A stretch of DNA of 64,000 nt, from the NCBI RefSeq assembly GCF_014287875.1, contig NZ_JACOPN010000003.1, positions 248,001-312,000 on the forward strand, written 5' to 3'. The number at the start of each line of letters is the position of its first letter. The first letter of the stretch is position 1. Below the pieces are notes generated by a model. It searched no databases. It saw nothing but the letters and a program-made list of their open reading frames with translations, and was not told where the DNA came from. This stretch comes from Flintibacter faecis (GTDB lineage: Bacteria; Bacillota; Clostridia; Oscillospirales; Oscillospiraceae). A program made the translations under genes and the position numbers. Positions 25,243 to 33,449 of the stretch are shown piece by piece.

Positions 25243-25271
25243 ATGACAAACCTGAAGAGTTGTGGTATAGT
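25243..25271 (+). promoter_or_regulatory. Promoter of small ORF/HTH unit
   Basis: ATGACA and TATAGT spaced 17 bases. Confidence 0.55.
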
Positions 25272-25318
25272 ACAGTCAGAAACCAAGAACAACTACTTTA
25301 CAGAAAGGACTCCGTACC

Positions 25319-25462
25319 ATGAAGAACATCTCTTCCGCTATCTTCTATATGAGCGAATGGCAGGCTATCTTCCAGTGTGAGGAATATAGCCTCTGCGAAG
25401 CACGCCCATATCAAGATAAGCAGAAGAATATGATCGGAATGAGTACCTGTTTGCCCGGTTGA
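25319..25462 (+). CDS. 47-aa leader or small protein
   Basis: The ATG has AAAGGA upstream. The product starts MKNISSAIFYMSEWQAIFQC and has three Cys. It lies between a good promoter and an intrinsic terminator, with an XRE gene after the terminator. It may be an independent small protein or a leader ORF that controls read-through. Confidence 0.45.
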   Translation: MKNISSAIFYMSEWQAIFQCEEYSLCEARPYQDKQKNMIGMSTCLPG

Positions 25463-25496
25463 ACATCCGCCGGGAACTCCTTCCCTGAATGATCAA

Positions 25497-25533
25497 AGCC
25501 GCTTGTCTTGATTGCAGACAAGCGGCTTTTTTG
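25497..25533 (+). terminator. Terminator between small ORF and XRE gene
   Basis: AGCCGCTTGTCT and AGACAAGCGGCT around seven bases, followed by six T. Confidence 0.85.
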
Positions 25534-25576
25534 CGTCCCCGAACGTGAACCATTCAGAGAAAGGAGGTGCCTGGAA

Positions 25577-25813
25577 ATGGGTTTTCCGACGATCAACTTA
25601 ACACGCACTGGCGCGAACATTATTCGGCTGCGCAAAGCGGCAGGTCTTACTGTACACGATCTGCAAATGGTATTCGGTTTCAATTCCCCGCAAGCCATCT
25701 ACAAATGGCAAAACGGGACTGCGCTGCCGACGGTAGACAATTTGATCGTTCTCGCAGCTCTGCTGCAAGTGAGAATTGATGATATTCTCATTACGGACAA
25801 CGCTGTTGCCTAA
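25577..25813 (+). CDS. Small XRE-type DNA-binding protein
   Basis: The 78-aa protein is almost only an HTH_3 domain (NIIRLRKAAGLTVHDLQMVFGFNSPQAIYKWQNG... NLIVLAALLQVRIDDIL). AAAGGAGG lies nine bases before ATG 25577. It immediately precedes the tRNA array; a GCGGGAA/TTTCCCGC hairpin after the stop separates them. Confidence 0.8.
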   Translation: MGFPTINLTRTGANIIRLRKAAGLTVHDLQMVFGFNSPQAIYKWQNGTALPTVDNLIVLAALLQVRIDDILITDNAVA

Positions 25814-25840
25814 ATGCGGGAAGCTCAGTTTCCCGCCCAC

Positions 25841-25917
25841 GGTCCGCTCGTCTAAATGGTAAGGACACAGCTCTTTCACGGCTGCAATGACCGGTTCGAG
25901 TCCGGCGCGGATCTCCA
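25841..25917 (+). tRNA. tRNA-Glu (TTC)
   Basis: GGTCCGC/GCGGATC acceptor, loop CTTTCAC with anticodon TTC, TTCGAGT T-loop, CCA encoded. Confidence 0.93.
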
Positions 25918-25923
25918 TAATAC

Positions 25924-25998
25924 TGGGATATGGCCAAGCAGCTAAGGCACCGACCTTTGACGCCGGCACCGTTGGTTCAAATCCAACTATCCCAGCCA
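25924..25998 (+). tRNA. tRNA-Gln (TTG)
   Basis: TGGGATA/TATCCCA acceptor, loop CTTTGAC with anticodon TTG, CCA encoded. One A-C mismatch in the anticodon stem. Confidence 0.9.
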
Positions 25999-25999
25999 T

Positions 26000-26076
26000 G
26001 ATACGGTACTCAAGAGGTTTAAGAGAGCAGCTTGCAAAACTGTTATTCGTCGGTTCGAATCCGACCCGTATCTCCA
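26000..26076 (+). tRNA. tRNA-Cys (GCA)
   Basis: GATACGG/CCGTATC acceptor, loop TTGCAAA with anticodon GCA, U discriminator as expected for Cys, CCA encoded. The acceptor sequence is unlike usual chromosomal tRNA-Cys, and the anticodon stem has a mismatch. Confidence 0.75.
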
Positions 26077-26079
26077 TCT

Positions 26080-26156
26080 GGTGCCTTCGTCTAATTGGTG
26101 AGGACGCAAGCCTCTCAAGCTTGTAATGCTGGGTTCAAATCCCGCAGGCATCACCA
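26080..26156 (+). tRNA. tRNA-Glu (CTC)
   Basis: GGTGCCT/AGGCATC acceptor, CAAGC/GCTTG stem, loop CTCTCAA with anticodon CTC, CCA encoded. Confidence 0.9.
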
Positions 26157-26165
26157 TCATCATAC

Positions 26166-26240
26166 AGGGGTATAGTTTAACCGGGAGAACAGCGGTCTCC
26201 AAAACCGCCCGTGGGTGTTCGAGTCGCCCTATCCCTGCCA
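26166..26240 (+). tRNA. tRNA-Trp (CCA)
   Basis: AGGGGTA/TATCCCT acceptor, GCGGT/ACCGC stem, loop CTCCAAA with anticodon CCA, 3' CCA encoded. Confidence 0.95.
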
Positions 26241-26246
26241 ATATAC

Positions 26247-26322
26247 TGGGGTGTCGCCAAATGGTCAAGGCACCGGTCTCTGACACCGGCATTTGTTGGT
26301 TCAAGTCCAGCCACCCCAGCCA
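26247..26322 (+). tRNA. tRNA-Gln (CTG)
   Basis: TGGGGTG/CACCCCA acceptor, CCGGT/ACCGG stem, loop CTCTGAC with anticodon CTG, CCA encoded. Confidence 0.93.
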
Positions 26323-26327
26323 TATTT

Positions 26328-26413
26328 GGAGAGTGAACCCGGAAGGCCCGGGGACCGCCCGCTAAGCGGATCGCACCGCATGGTGTCAGATTCGAGTTCT
26401 GCGCTCTCCGCCA
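26328..26413 (+). tRNA. tRNA-Ser (GCT)
   Basis: Class II tRNA with long variable arm. GGAGAGT/GCTCTCC acceptor, loop CCGCTAA with anticodon GCT, CCA encoded. Position 33 is C instead of the near-universal U, which is odd. Confidence 0.85.
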
Positions 26414-26416
26414 TAT

Positions 26417-26492
26417 GGAACTGTAGCTCTGCTGGTAGAGCACCTGGTTGAAGCCCAGGGTATCGTTGGTCCGATTCCAACCGGTTCCGCCA
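26417..26492 (+). tRNA. tRNA-Phe (GAA)
   Basis: GGAACTG/CGGTTCC acceptor, CCTGG/CCAGG stem, loop TTGAAGC with anticodon GAA, CCA encoded. Confidence 0.94.
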
Positions 26493-26495
26493 TAC

Positions 26496-26583
26496 GGGTC
26501 AGTACGCATAGCTGGCGATTGCAGCGGTCTGTAAAACCGTGACATTAGAAACACCGTTGGTTCGACTCCAATCTGGCCCACCA
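26496..26583 (+). tRNA. tRNA-Tyr (GTA)
   Basis: Class II tRNA. GGGTCAG/CTGGCCC acceptor, loop CTGTAAA with anticodon GTA, long variable arm, CCA encoded. Confidence 0.93.
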
Positions 26584-26585
26584 CG

Positions 26586-26633
26586 AACGAAAAGGTTGCC
26601 TCACATTATTGCGTGAGGCAACCTTTTCGTTAT
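26586..26633. terminator. Bidirectional terminator after tRNA array and after doc
   Basis: AACGAAAAGGTTGCCTCAC and its complement flank ATTATTGC. The arms carry A-runs and T-runs, so it can stop the tRNA transcript (+) and the toxin operon (-). Confidence 0.85.
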
Positions 26634-27007
26634 TCAATATGGTCGTTGATCCAATACCGAAGCTCCGTTTCGTCCTTTGTGCCATCCGCGATACCAATGA
26701 ACATATCGGCCAGCTCATTCTGCTCCAATTGGAACTGATATCCATTCCATTTGAGTAGCAGTTGCGTGACCATGGCGCCAATTCGCTTATTGCCATCGAT
26801 AAATGCGTGATTGGACGCTAACCCAAACCCAATACGAGCGATTTTCTCTATGTCAGTTGGAAAAAGATATTCTCCTCCAAATGATTGAAGGGATGCGGCA
26901 ATAGCCGCTTCTAATCCAGCACGATCACGCAGACCATCAATGCCACCAGAAACTTGAATGATACGGCTATGAATCGCTACGACATCTTCTGCTGTAACCC
27001 AAATCAT
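26630..27007 (-). CDS. doc: Doc/Fic-family toxin
   Basis: The Fic core NHAFIDGNKRIGAMV matches the Doc version of HxFx(D/E)GNxR. Doc proteins phosphorylate elongation factor Tu and stop translation. Length (125 aa) matches Doc. Its start overlaps the upstream antitoxin gene by four bases. It lies directly after the tRNA array. Confidence 0.88.
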   Translation of the reverse strand: MIWVTAEDVVAIHSRIIQVSGGIDGLRDRAGLEAAIAASLQSFGGEYLFPTDIEKIARIGFGLASNHAFIDGNKRIGAMVTQLLLKWNGYQFQLEQNELADMFIGIADGTKDETELRYWINDHIE

Positions 27008-27255
27008 TCTGCCATCCTCTTATAGTCAGAAGCGAACTCGCTCAATAGTTGATCGGTGTCCGCCAGCATTTTTTCGCGGCTCACAGCTGTTACAGGCTCC
27101 TGAATCGTGACAGCAAAAGGCATGCCTTTTGCTCGAACAAAGGCATTGGCAAAAATATTAAATGCAGTAGAAGTTGACATGCCCAGTGCATCACAGATGG
27201 CTGCCATTTGCGCTTTCACTTCAGAATCAATGCGAAAAGTCATGTTGGAATCCAT
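27004..27255 (-). CDS. RelB/DinJ-type antitoxin paired with Doc
   Basis: The ribbon-helix-helix N-terminus is typical of RelB/DinJ (MTFRIDSEVKAQMAAICDAL, MSTSTAFNIFANAFV). The C-terminal part (AVSREKMLADTDQLLSEFAS) should neutralise the toxin. Doc is classically paired with Phd, so this is a hybrid pairing. ATG 27255 has GGAGG seven bases upstream; an upstream TTG is less likely. Confidence 0.85.
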   Translation of the reverse strand: MDSNMTFRIDSEVKAQMAAICDALGMSTSTAFNIFANAFVRAKGMPFAVTIQEPVTAVSREKMLADTDQLLSEFASDYKRMAE

Positions 27256-27493
27256 GTTCAAGCCTCCTTTGCACTACAATAATACTACATAATATGTGCA
27301 TTGTCAATCCGGTCGTTTCTTGATGATGGTCGGATGCGGCTGATCCAAAGGGAATTGATTATTCGACATAGTTCGATTATATCACAGAACGGCGACAACA
27401 GTGTGGCGCGGTTTTCCTTTTTTGCTCATTATGATCGATTTGTTGCATTTTCGACCGTTAAACCGTAAGACTTACCAGAATGGAGGTATGTCT

Positions 27494-27907
27494 ATGTATC
27501 CGCGCACGATTATTGACTCACTATCGGCAGTTCCTAACAGAGATCAACTCACGCATAAAGATCTACACGCACATTTCAGCACTGGTCAATCGATTCTTCT
27601 TTCTGGTTCTGGGAGAGATAAGAAGTACGGGTACCGCAATGGTATCCAGACGGATCTTGGAGACATCAGGTACGATGTCTGGCGCGATTTGGTGCGTGAG
27701 CTCATTGTCCGGAGCCACGAAGAAGACTTGTTCGATAAACTCCTGGAGTGGGAGAAGGAGCACACCTATTGGTTAAAGACGAAAGCAGAACTGGAGCATT
27801 ACACGCTTGAGCTCTACGCTGCAAGGATCTTTGACAACCCGAAATGGGTTGACTATGAAGCTTTTGCCAAGCACTATGGCTACCAGCCGCAGTCCTATGA
27901 GGGGTAA
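27494..27907 (+). CDS. 137-aa protein of unknown function
   Basis: ATG 27494 is seven bases after GGAGG. Charged, mostly helical protein (MYPRTIIDSLSAVPNRDQLT...) with no recognised motif. Monocistronic, with its own terminator at 27933-27970. Confidence 0.6.
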   Translation: MYPRTIIDSLSAVPNRDQLTHKDLHAHFSTGQSILLSGSGRDKKYGYRNGIQTDLGDIRYDVWRDLVRELIVRSHEEDLFDKLLEWEKEHTYWLKTKAELEHYTLELYAARIFDNPKWVDYEAFAKHYGYQPQSYEG

Positions 27908-27932
27908 ACAACTCAATGCATCGGATATACAT

Positions 27933-27970
27933 GAAAACGGCAATGCCATTGGCACTGCCGTTTTCTTATT
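27933..27970 (+). terminator. Terminator
   Basis: GAAAACGGCAATGCC pairs with GGCACTGCCGTTTTC around ATT, followed by TTATT. Confidence 0.75.
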
Positions 27971-27983
27971 GCCTTTTTTCAGT

Positions 27984-29372
27984 TCACGGTCTATTGACTA
28001 CGCCAACAAAGAGTGGAAGTCCATCTGCACCAGTAATGGCGAATAAGAACGGTCGATCCAATACGAAGTCCATTTCCTCTTCAGGTGGCGCCGCAGCACC
28101 ATTCATCATCATGACGGTATATGCCGCTGCGGTAACCCCCTCTTCATCGATGGCAACGCGGGCTGCATGGTCGGCTTTGGAAAGGAAGATCTCTGCAACT
28201 TCCGAAGTCATGGGGGTAAAATCGGCCACTTGGACATCAAATACATCTGTGACACCAAGGGCACGAAGGCCTTCTCCCAGGTCAAAATCAGAGACTACAT
28301 CAAATTTGGGAACGGACATATTCACGATCAGGTGCTTGCTGTTCTCCCAGTTTCCATTGCTGTTCAAGAACTCCATCGTTTGCTCATCGTTCAGGAGATC
28401 ATCCATAGTCACGCCCTCGTCAGGCAGGAGCAACCACATCTTACCGCTGCCCTCCAGGCTCAGAGAAACGGCACCGAACTGATCCGCCCAGTAATAGGTG
28501 TTGCTGCCGCCCTTGTGCATAAAGTCGCACTCCACGGTCTCTCCATCAGCACTGAGCAGGTGGAACAGGCTCTTTTCCGTTCTGGCCTCGTTAAACTCAC
28601 TGTGCCACTTGGCGCGGTAGTAGATGGTAGAGGCCAGAGCCATAACGGTTTCAGGGTCCATCGACAGTCCATCAGCCTGCGCTTCCAGCAGTCCTCCGGT
28701 CTGCTCATTGATCCAGTCCCGCAGAGCCTGATTAAACTCCTCGCTGCCCATCTCGCCACGGAAGGAGGAGGCGTAGTAATTCGTTGCCAGACTGTCCATG
28801 GTGGACTGGTTGAAATTCACGGACTCATTCAGCCACAGGGAGTTTGCCAGAATGCTTGTCACGGCACCGTCATTGCTGTAATTGGCGTTCCAAACACTGG
28901 CTGCCTGTGCGCGCAGAGTCTCAATACTTTCACTGCCCAACAGATCAAGGATCTGCTGGCGACTTTCACCGTCCGTCACCTCTGCCAGCATGGCAAGGGC
29001 CATGTAGATGTTTATGGGAGAGTAGACCTTGTTCGCACCGTTGGAATTGCTGAGAAACTCCCGGATCGAGCTGGCAAAGAAAGCTTCCAGACCGTCTGCA
29101 TAGCCCTCCGGCTGACTGCGCTGGGCTTTTCTGTCCGCCTGCCAGGCGTCATAGACCACATCAAAGCCATCGCTGTCAAACTCGCCGGTCTTTTCATCGA
29201 AATACTCCATCTCGTTTGGGTAGGGAGCCATCTCCGGATAGCTAGCCAGTGCCAGAGCATAGGCCGATGCGGAGTTGTTTGGTTTCTTTTCGTCCATATT
29301 GGTATCTCCTGCGCAGCCTACCATAGAAATCAGGCAAGCCGCTGCGAGGCATAGCGCTACAATTCGTTTCAT
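27984..29372 (-). CDS. Serpin-family protease inhibitor, lipoprotein
   Basis: A signal peptide with lipobox (LAAACLISMVGC) targets it to the outside of the membrane. The body has serpin hallmarks: SPINIYMALAMLAEVTDGES, NSLWLNESV, STIYYRAKW, the hinge VAIDEEGVTAAAYT before the reactive loop, and DRPFLFAI near the C-terminus. Serpins trap serine or cysteine proteases irreversibly; gut bacteria use them against host or competitor proteases. ATG 29372 follows GGAGGG. It is cotranscribed with the membrane protein upstream (14-base gap). Confidence 0.9.
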   Translation of the reverse strand: MKRIVALCLAAACLISMVGCAGDTNMDEKKPNNSASAYALALASYPEMAPYPNEMEYFDEKTGEFDSDGFDVVYDAWQADRKAQRSQPEGYADGLEAFFASSIREFLSNSNGANKVYSPINIYMALAMLAEVTDGESRQQILDLLGSESIETLRAQAASVWNANYSNDGAVTSILANSLWLNESVNFNQSTMDSLATNYYASSFRGEMGSEEFNQALRDWINEQTGGLLEAQADGLSMDPETVMALASTIYYRAKWHSEFNEARTEKSLFHLLSADGETVECDFMHKGGSNTYYWADQFGAVSLSLEGSGKMWLLLPDEGVTMDDLLNDEQTMEFLNSNGNWENSKHLIVNMSVPKFDVVSDFDLGEGLRALGVTDVFDVQVADFTPMTSEVAEIFLSKADHAARVAIDEEGVTAAAYTVMMMNGAAAPPEEEMDFVLDRPFLFAITGADGLPLFVGVVNRP

Positions 29373-29386
29373 ACTGCGTACCCTCC

Positions 29387-31078
29387 TTAGTCTACGATGG
29401 TGTCTGTGCAGATTACCTGCGTTATGATTTCCATAGCAGTCTCGCCGTAGCGTGACCACCAGCTATTTACACCCTGGGTCGTTGCCACAAAGTTGCCTTT
29501 GCTGGCAGGGTAACTGATAAAGTTCCAGATAGCACCGCCATCGTAGGTGCCCATGGAACCATTTCCAAATTCCTTCATTGACAATCCGGTGCCGCAGACG
29601 CCGAATGTAGGCCAATAGTGGAAATCGATCCATCCATCTTCACCAGCGGGTCGGAAACTGACGCCATAGCTCATGCCATCGGCACTGTATTCCTCAACCT
29701 TGTATTCCCAACCAGAAAGAAGCGGCACACTGACGCCAAATCCGCCGTGTTCGTAGGAAACATTACTTGTGTCAGCGGCGTCCACGAGATCAAAGCCTGC
29801 ATAATAGGTTTTGGTGTCATAATCACCGGTACCCCGGAAATCCATAACCGATTTGCTGATCCGGTAGGAACCTGCGGGAAGCTCTCCGTACAGGCGCCTC
29901 CAATTCACTTCCCATTCTGTTTCCACATTGTTAGGGATCATCCATGCTTCTGACGTCCAGGCAAGCTCATACTCCATAGGAAGCAGTTCGACCGCAACCC
30001 ATTCCCCATCCCGCAGAACTTCCAATCCATAATAGCTTCCGGTATTCAGCTCGCCGGTGGGCTTGCCGTCCTGCTGCGTACAAACAATGGTCAATCCGGA
30101 CGGGGTGATATTCTTTGCGGTCAGCTTCACACCCCAGGGGTCCTGATAGGCGTGAGTCGCCGGTGTACGGCTGATGCCAACAAGACCGGATATTGCCGGA
30201 GTGCGTTCGCTCTGTTTTCCATTGATCCAAACCTTGTCGGTGGCCTTGATCACATCGCCCATCTGCACTTCAAGGAATAGATGCCACTGAGCCATATCCT
30301 CTGTTCCTGCCTCAGGGACCTTACGGTCAATCGTAATGTCCCACCCATCCAATGCACCGTTCTCAATACGGTGACGACGCACATCTGTAATCTCATGCCG
30401 AATTGATCCGCTGCCTTCCTGCAGTACGATCAGAACAAGATTCTGCCGTTCAAAATAGGCGTTATCATATTTGTCGCAGGCATCCAAAAAGCCGATTGTG
30501 CTGTCGGAGTAGACTGTCTCTCTTCGTTCCAGACTATAAATGTCCTTGTATGCCTCGTAATAGGCTTCCAATTCCGCTCTGGAACTGATCACGGTGTGGT
30601 AAGGATAGCCATCTTCAGGTCCGCCATTGGTCTGGATGTACTGCGCCTCAAAAGCGTATGCTTCCGGTTCAGGCGTCACGGAATCTGGATCAGCTTCATT
30701 TCCTACAATGGTCCATCCGAGTTTCGTAAGCTCTTCTATGACCTGTTCCGGAATATCGGCCTGCGTACCGTCTTCCAATTTCACACACCAATACGCACCG
30801 GTCCTGCCTGGATAGGTTTCCGCAATCCCATCGTGGAAGATCAAAATCTTATCGCCGGTCCCCAAGCCAGAGAACAGACCTTCCTTATCCTTTCGGTTGC
30901 TCATGATAATGGGGGAGGTTCCATCGATGAACATATACGATCCGTTGTCCGCTACTAAGCAGCGTCCGACAGAGAAACTCATGGAGTGATTTATCATATA
31001 CCAAAGGCCACCCACACAAAGTAGCAGTATGACTCCTATCACACAGAGGGGAATAACCCATTTCTTTTTCTGTTTCAT
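29387..31078 (-). CDS. Membrane-anchored extracellular protein with Ig-like domain
   Basis: One N-terminal transmembrane anchor (VIPLCVIGVILLLCVGGLWY) is followed by about 530 extracytoplasmic residues. The segment LTAKNITPSGLTIVCTQQDG... resembles a bacterial Ig-like domain often found in Clostridial lipoproteins. Partner of the serpin in a two-gene operon; function unknown. Confidence 0.65.
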   Translation of the reverse strand: MKQKKKWVIPLCVIGVILLLCVGGLWYMINHSMSFSVGRCLVADNGSYMFIDGTSPIIMSNRKDKEGLFSGLGTGDKILIFHDGIAETYPGRTGAYWCVKLEDGTQADIPEQVIEELTKLGWTIVGNEADPDSVTPEPEAYAFEAQYIQTNGGPEDGYPYHTVISSRAELEAYYEAYKDIYSLERRETVYSDSTIGFLDACDKYDNAYFERQNLVLIVLQEGSGSIRHEITDVRRHRIENGALDGWDITIDRKVPEAGTEDMAQWHLFLEVQMGDVIKATDKVWINGKQSERTPAISGLVGISRTPATHAYQDPWGVKLTAKNITPSGLTIVCTQQDGKPTGELNTGSYYGLEVLRDGEWVAVELLPMEYELAWTSEAWMIPNNVETEWEVNWRRLYGELPAGSYRISKSVMDFRGTGDYDTKTYYAGFDLVDAADTSNVSYEHGGFGVSVPLLSGWEYKVEEYSADGMSYGVSFRPAGEDGWIDFHYWPTFGVCGTGLSMKEFGNGSMGTYDGGAIWNFISYPASKGNFVATTQGVNSWWSRYGETAMEIITQVICTDTIVD

Positions 31079-31332
31079 ATCAGCAGCCTCCTTTTCATAT
31101 CAGACATGAATCCCTTATTGATATAGACGCAAAAATAGGGAAAATGTTCCCTTGTGATGCGATTTAGAGAGTTGCCGGAACAAGTGAGTAGCATAATCGA
31201 AGTCAAAGGCAACCTCACGATCGTCACTTTGCTTCATCACTCATTATACGACCATCGACAAGGCCCTACAATCCACCTAAGTTCCTGTGCATACCAAAAC
31301 AGCAATACCAATCAGGTATTGCCGTTTTGGTA
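31079..31332 (-). promoter_or_regulatory. Promoter and attenuator-like leader of the serpin operon
   Basis: On the minus strand, TTGTAG (31271-31266) and TATAAT (31248-31243), spaced 17, form a promoter. The leader then shows GAGGTTGCC/GGCAACTC pairing, and an AGGGAA/TTCCCT hairpin with ATTTTTG that looks like a terminator ahead of the coding region. Confidence 0.5.
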
Positions 31333-31335
31333 TTA
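31292..31335. terminator. Long hairpin after the CCA-adding enzyme gene
   Basis: AATACCAAAACGGCAATACC pairs almost perfectly with its complement around five bases. There is no clear T-run, so it acts as terminator or 3' stabiliser. Confidence 0.6.
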
Positions 31336-32667
31336 ACTCTTCAGCTGTCTATCCTTTGCAAAGGCCATCAGCGCCTCATGCTCGTTGGGGATCTGCTCAT
31401 CCAAGACTGCATCCAGGCATTCCTGCAGCACACGGCCAATGGTCGGTCCCTGAAAGCCCAATGTCATCATATCATGTCCATTAGCTGCCAAGTCCTTGAG
31501 TGTGAAGCAGCTCTCTTCCTGCAGGATCTCATTGATCATTTGCGATACTTCCTCAAAGATTGCGATCCGGTGTCTGCAGATGGCCGATTGACCAAGCGTA
31601 TCTGCCTTGTGCAGCTCGATCAGTTGCCGGGTAGCCTCCTCACCGTGCTTGCTCAAAAGCCGTTTGATTGGCTTCCTGTCGGCCGTGATGGGCATGTCAT
31701 GATAGCGAACGAGTCTTACAATTTGTTCTTTGCTGGCGTTATCGAAGCGAAGTCTACTGAGGATACACTCCGCCATTGAAGTACTCTGATCCGAGTGCCC
31801 GAAGAAGTGGCCAATGCCATCCTCGGCGAGCGAGAAACAGGAAGGCTTCCCAATGTCATGCAGCAGGGCTGCCCAACGAAGCACCGGTTCAGGGGTGATA
31901 CTTTCAATGACCGCGATGGTATGGTCCCAGACATCCTTGTCATGATGTGGATTATGCTGCGCAAAGCCAAACATGGGTGTGAGCTCCGGGATCGGGACGG
32001 CCAGCACATCGGCGAAGTCCCGCAGAACACCTGCCGCGCCCTGAGCGCAGAGCATTTTGGTAAGCTCAACCAGAATGCGCTCCGCAGCGATACCTTTGAG
32101 CAAGTGCTTGTTCCTGTGGAGGGCCGCTGCCGTGGCAGCTTCGATCGTCATGCCATACACGGAGGCGAAGCGAAGGGCTCTGAGCATTCTCAGGCCATCT
32201 TCCTGGAATCTCCGATCTGGATCTCCCACGCAGCGGACAAGGTCGCCGGCAATGTCCGCCTTGCCTCCTACGAAGTCAACAACACCTGTCCTGGGGTTGT
32301 AGGCCAGAGCGTTCATGGTGAAGTCCCGGCGCTCAAGATCGTCCTTCAGGCTGCGGGTAAAGCTGACTGAGTCCGGGTGCCGATGGTCGGAGTAGTCCCC
32401 GTCAACGCGATAGGTCGTGATTTCTAGCGGCTCTTGGTCGATCACAACGGTTACAGTCCCATGCTTCAAGCCAGTCTCAATCAGGTGGTAGCCTGTAAAG
32501 ATCTCCTCCACCTGCTCTGGGAGCGCGTTGGTGGTGATGTCCCAATCCTTCGCAGGACTGTTGTCACGCACATAATCACGCACTGCGCCACCAACAAGGT
32601 ACGCCTCATAGCCGGCCGCTTCAAGCATCTCAAATGCTGTATTCACTTGTGGTGGCAATTTCATCAT
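31333..32667 (-). CDS. cca: CCA-adding tRNA nucleotidyltransferase with HD domain
   Basis: The class II nucleotidyltransferase head is clear (AYLVGGAVRDYV, KDWDITTNALPEQV, RRDFTMNALAYNP), followed by the RFQEDGLRMLRALRFAS neck and an HD domain (RWAALLHDIGKPSCFS). It adds or restores the 3' CCA of tRNAs. ATG 32667 lies four bases after the upstream stop and has GGAG upstream. All nine array tRNAs encode CCA, so repair of damaged ends is the likelier job here. Confidence 0.9.
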   Translation of the reverse strand: MMKLPPQVNTAFEMLEAAGYEAYLVGGAVRDYVRDNSPAKDWDITTNALPEQVEEIFTGYHLIETGLKHGTVTVVIDQEPLEITTYRVDGDYSDHRHPDSVSFTRSLKDDLERRDFTMNALAYNPRTGVVDFVGGKADIAGDLVRCVGDPDRRFQEDGLRMLRALRFASVYGMTIEAATAAALHRNKHLLKGIAAERILVELTKMLCAQGAAGVLRDFADVLAVPIPELTPMFGFAQHNPHHDKDVWDHTIAVIESITPEPVLRWAALLHDIGKPSCFSLAEDGIGHFFGHSDQSTSMAECILSRLRFDNASKEQIVRLVRYHDMPITADRKPIKRLLSKHGEEATRQLIELHKADTLGQSAICRHRIAIFEEVSQMINEILQEESCFTLKDLAANGHDMMTLGFQGPTIGRVLQECLDAVLDEQIPNEHEALMAFAKDRQLKS

Positions 32668-32671
32668 AAGA

Positions 32672-33427
32672 TCACATCTCCAGTGCGGCGAGGAACAGCG
32701 CATTGAGTTCCGCCCAGTCCTTCGTGATTTCTCTCGGATACTGCTCCACCAGAGCACGCACCTCTGCAATGCTCCGATCCATGTAAGCGTTGAGGATATC
32801 GATTCTCGGGATCATCTTCACCTCAGGGGAGTTCATCTTCAGATCAAGCAGCTTCGCAACGGTTTTCTCCAGGTAGTCCGGAAGCTGGCTCGCCGCCAGT
32901 TCAGAAAAGAGCATTGGGGGCGGAGTACCTTTTTCAAGGATCCACCGGCAAGCAAGGATCGGCCGCAGAACATAGAAATATTTCTTTGCTTTGACCATGT
33001 CCCTCTTTAGGTAATCGCGGTAGTTTCCACTTGCCATCTGAAGGTAATGCCACAGGCCACTTTTGGAAGAGAAGTAATGCTGCATGACAGGCTTGAACTG
33101 GTCGGCGAATGGGGTGGTCTTGTAGATAACGGGAGAGGAAAACCACTCAAAAACGGTTGGGTTGGATTTGTGGAGCAGCTTCAGCGCCTTCTCAACATCC
33201 CAGCCGTTGATGTCCAGCACATCGTTGATTGGCAATTCAATCACATCACGCGGACGATTCAGCTTGAGATAGCTTTCTTTATCACGGACATAGATAAACC
33301 GCACATCGTAGTCGCTATCCGGTGAGGCAAAGCCCCATGCCCTGCTGCCGGATTCCACCGCCAGCAGGATGCGGCAGTTCTCCCGCTTCTCGATCTCATG
33401 TAGTTTTTCTTGAATCAATGCCTCCAC
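32672..33427 (-). CDS. COG3541-type predicted nucleotidyltransferase
   Basis: The polymerase-beta-like head shows VESGSRAWGFASPDSDYDVRF, giving the G-S and D-x-D metal site. The rest matches the family of 250-aa predicted nucleotidyltransferases often encoded beside rtcB. GTG 33427 was chosen because AAAGGCGG lies nine bases upstream. Its substrate is unknown; RNA ends are likely from context. Confidence 0.8.
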   Translation of the reverse strand: MEALIQEKLHEIEKRENCRILLAVESGSRAWGFASPDSDYDVRFIYVRDKESYLKLNRPRDVIELPINDVLDINGWDVEKALKLLHKSNPTVFEWFSSPVIYKTTPFADQFKPVMQHYFSSKSGLWHYLQMASGNYRDYLKRDMVKAKKYFYVLRPILACRWILEKGTPPPMLFSELAASQLPDYLEKTVAKLLDLKMNSPEVKMIPRIDILNAYMDRSIAEVRALVEQYPREITKDWAELNALFLAALEM

Positions 33428-33449
33428 GGTGCAACACCGCCTTTCTATT

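Noticed and set aside
28167..29354. 395-codon frame opposite the serpin gene
   Set aside because: The serpin motifs are unambiguous; the antisense frame has no start signal.
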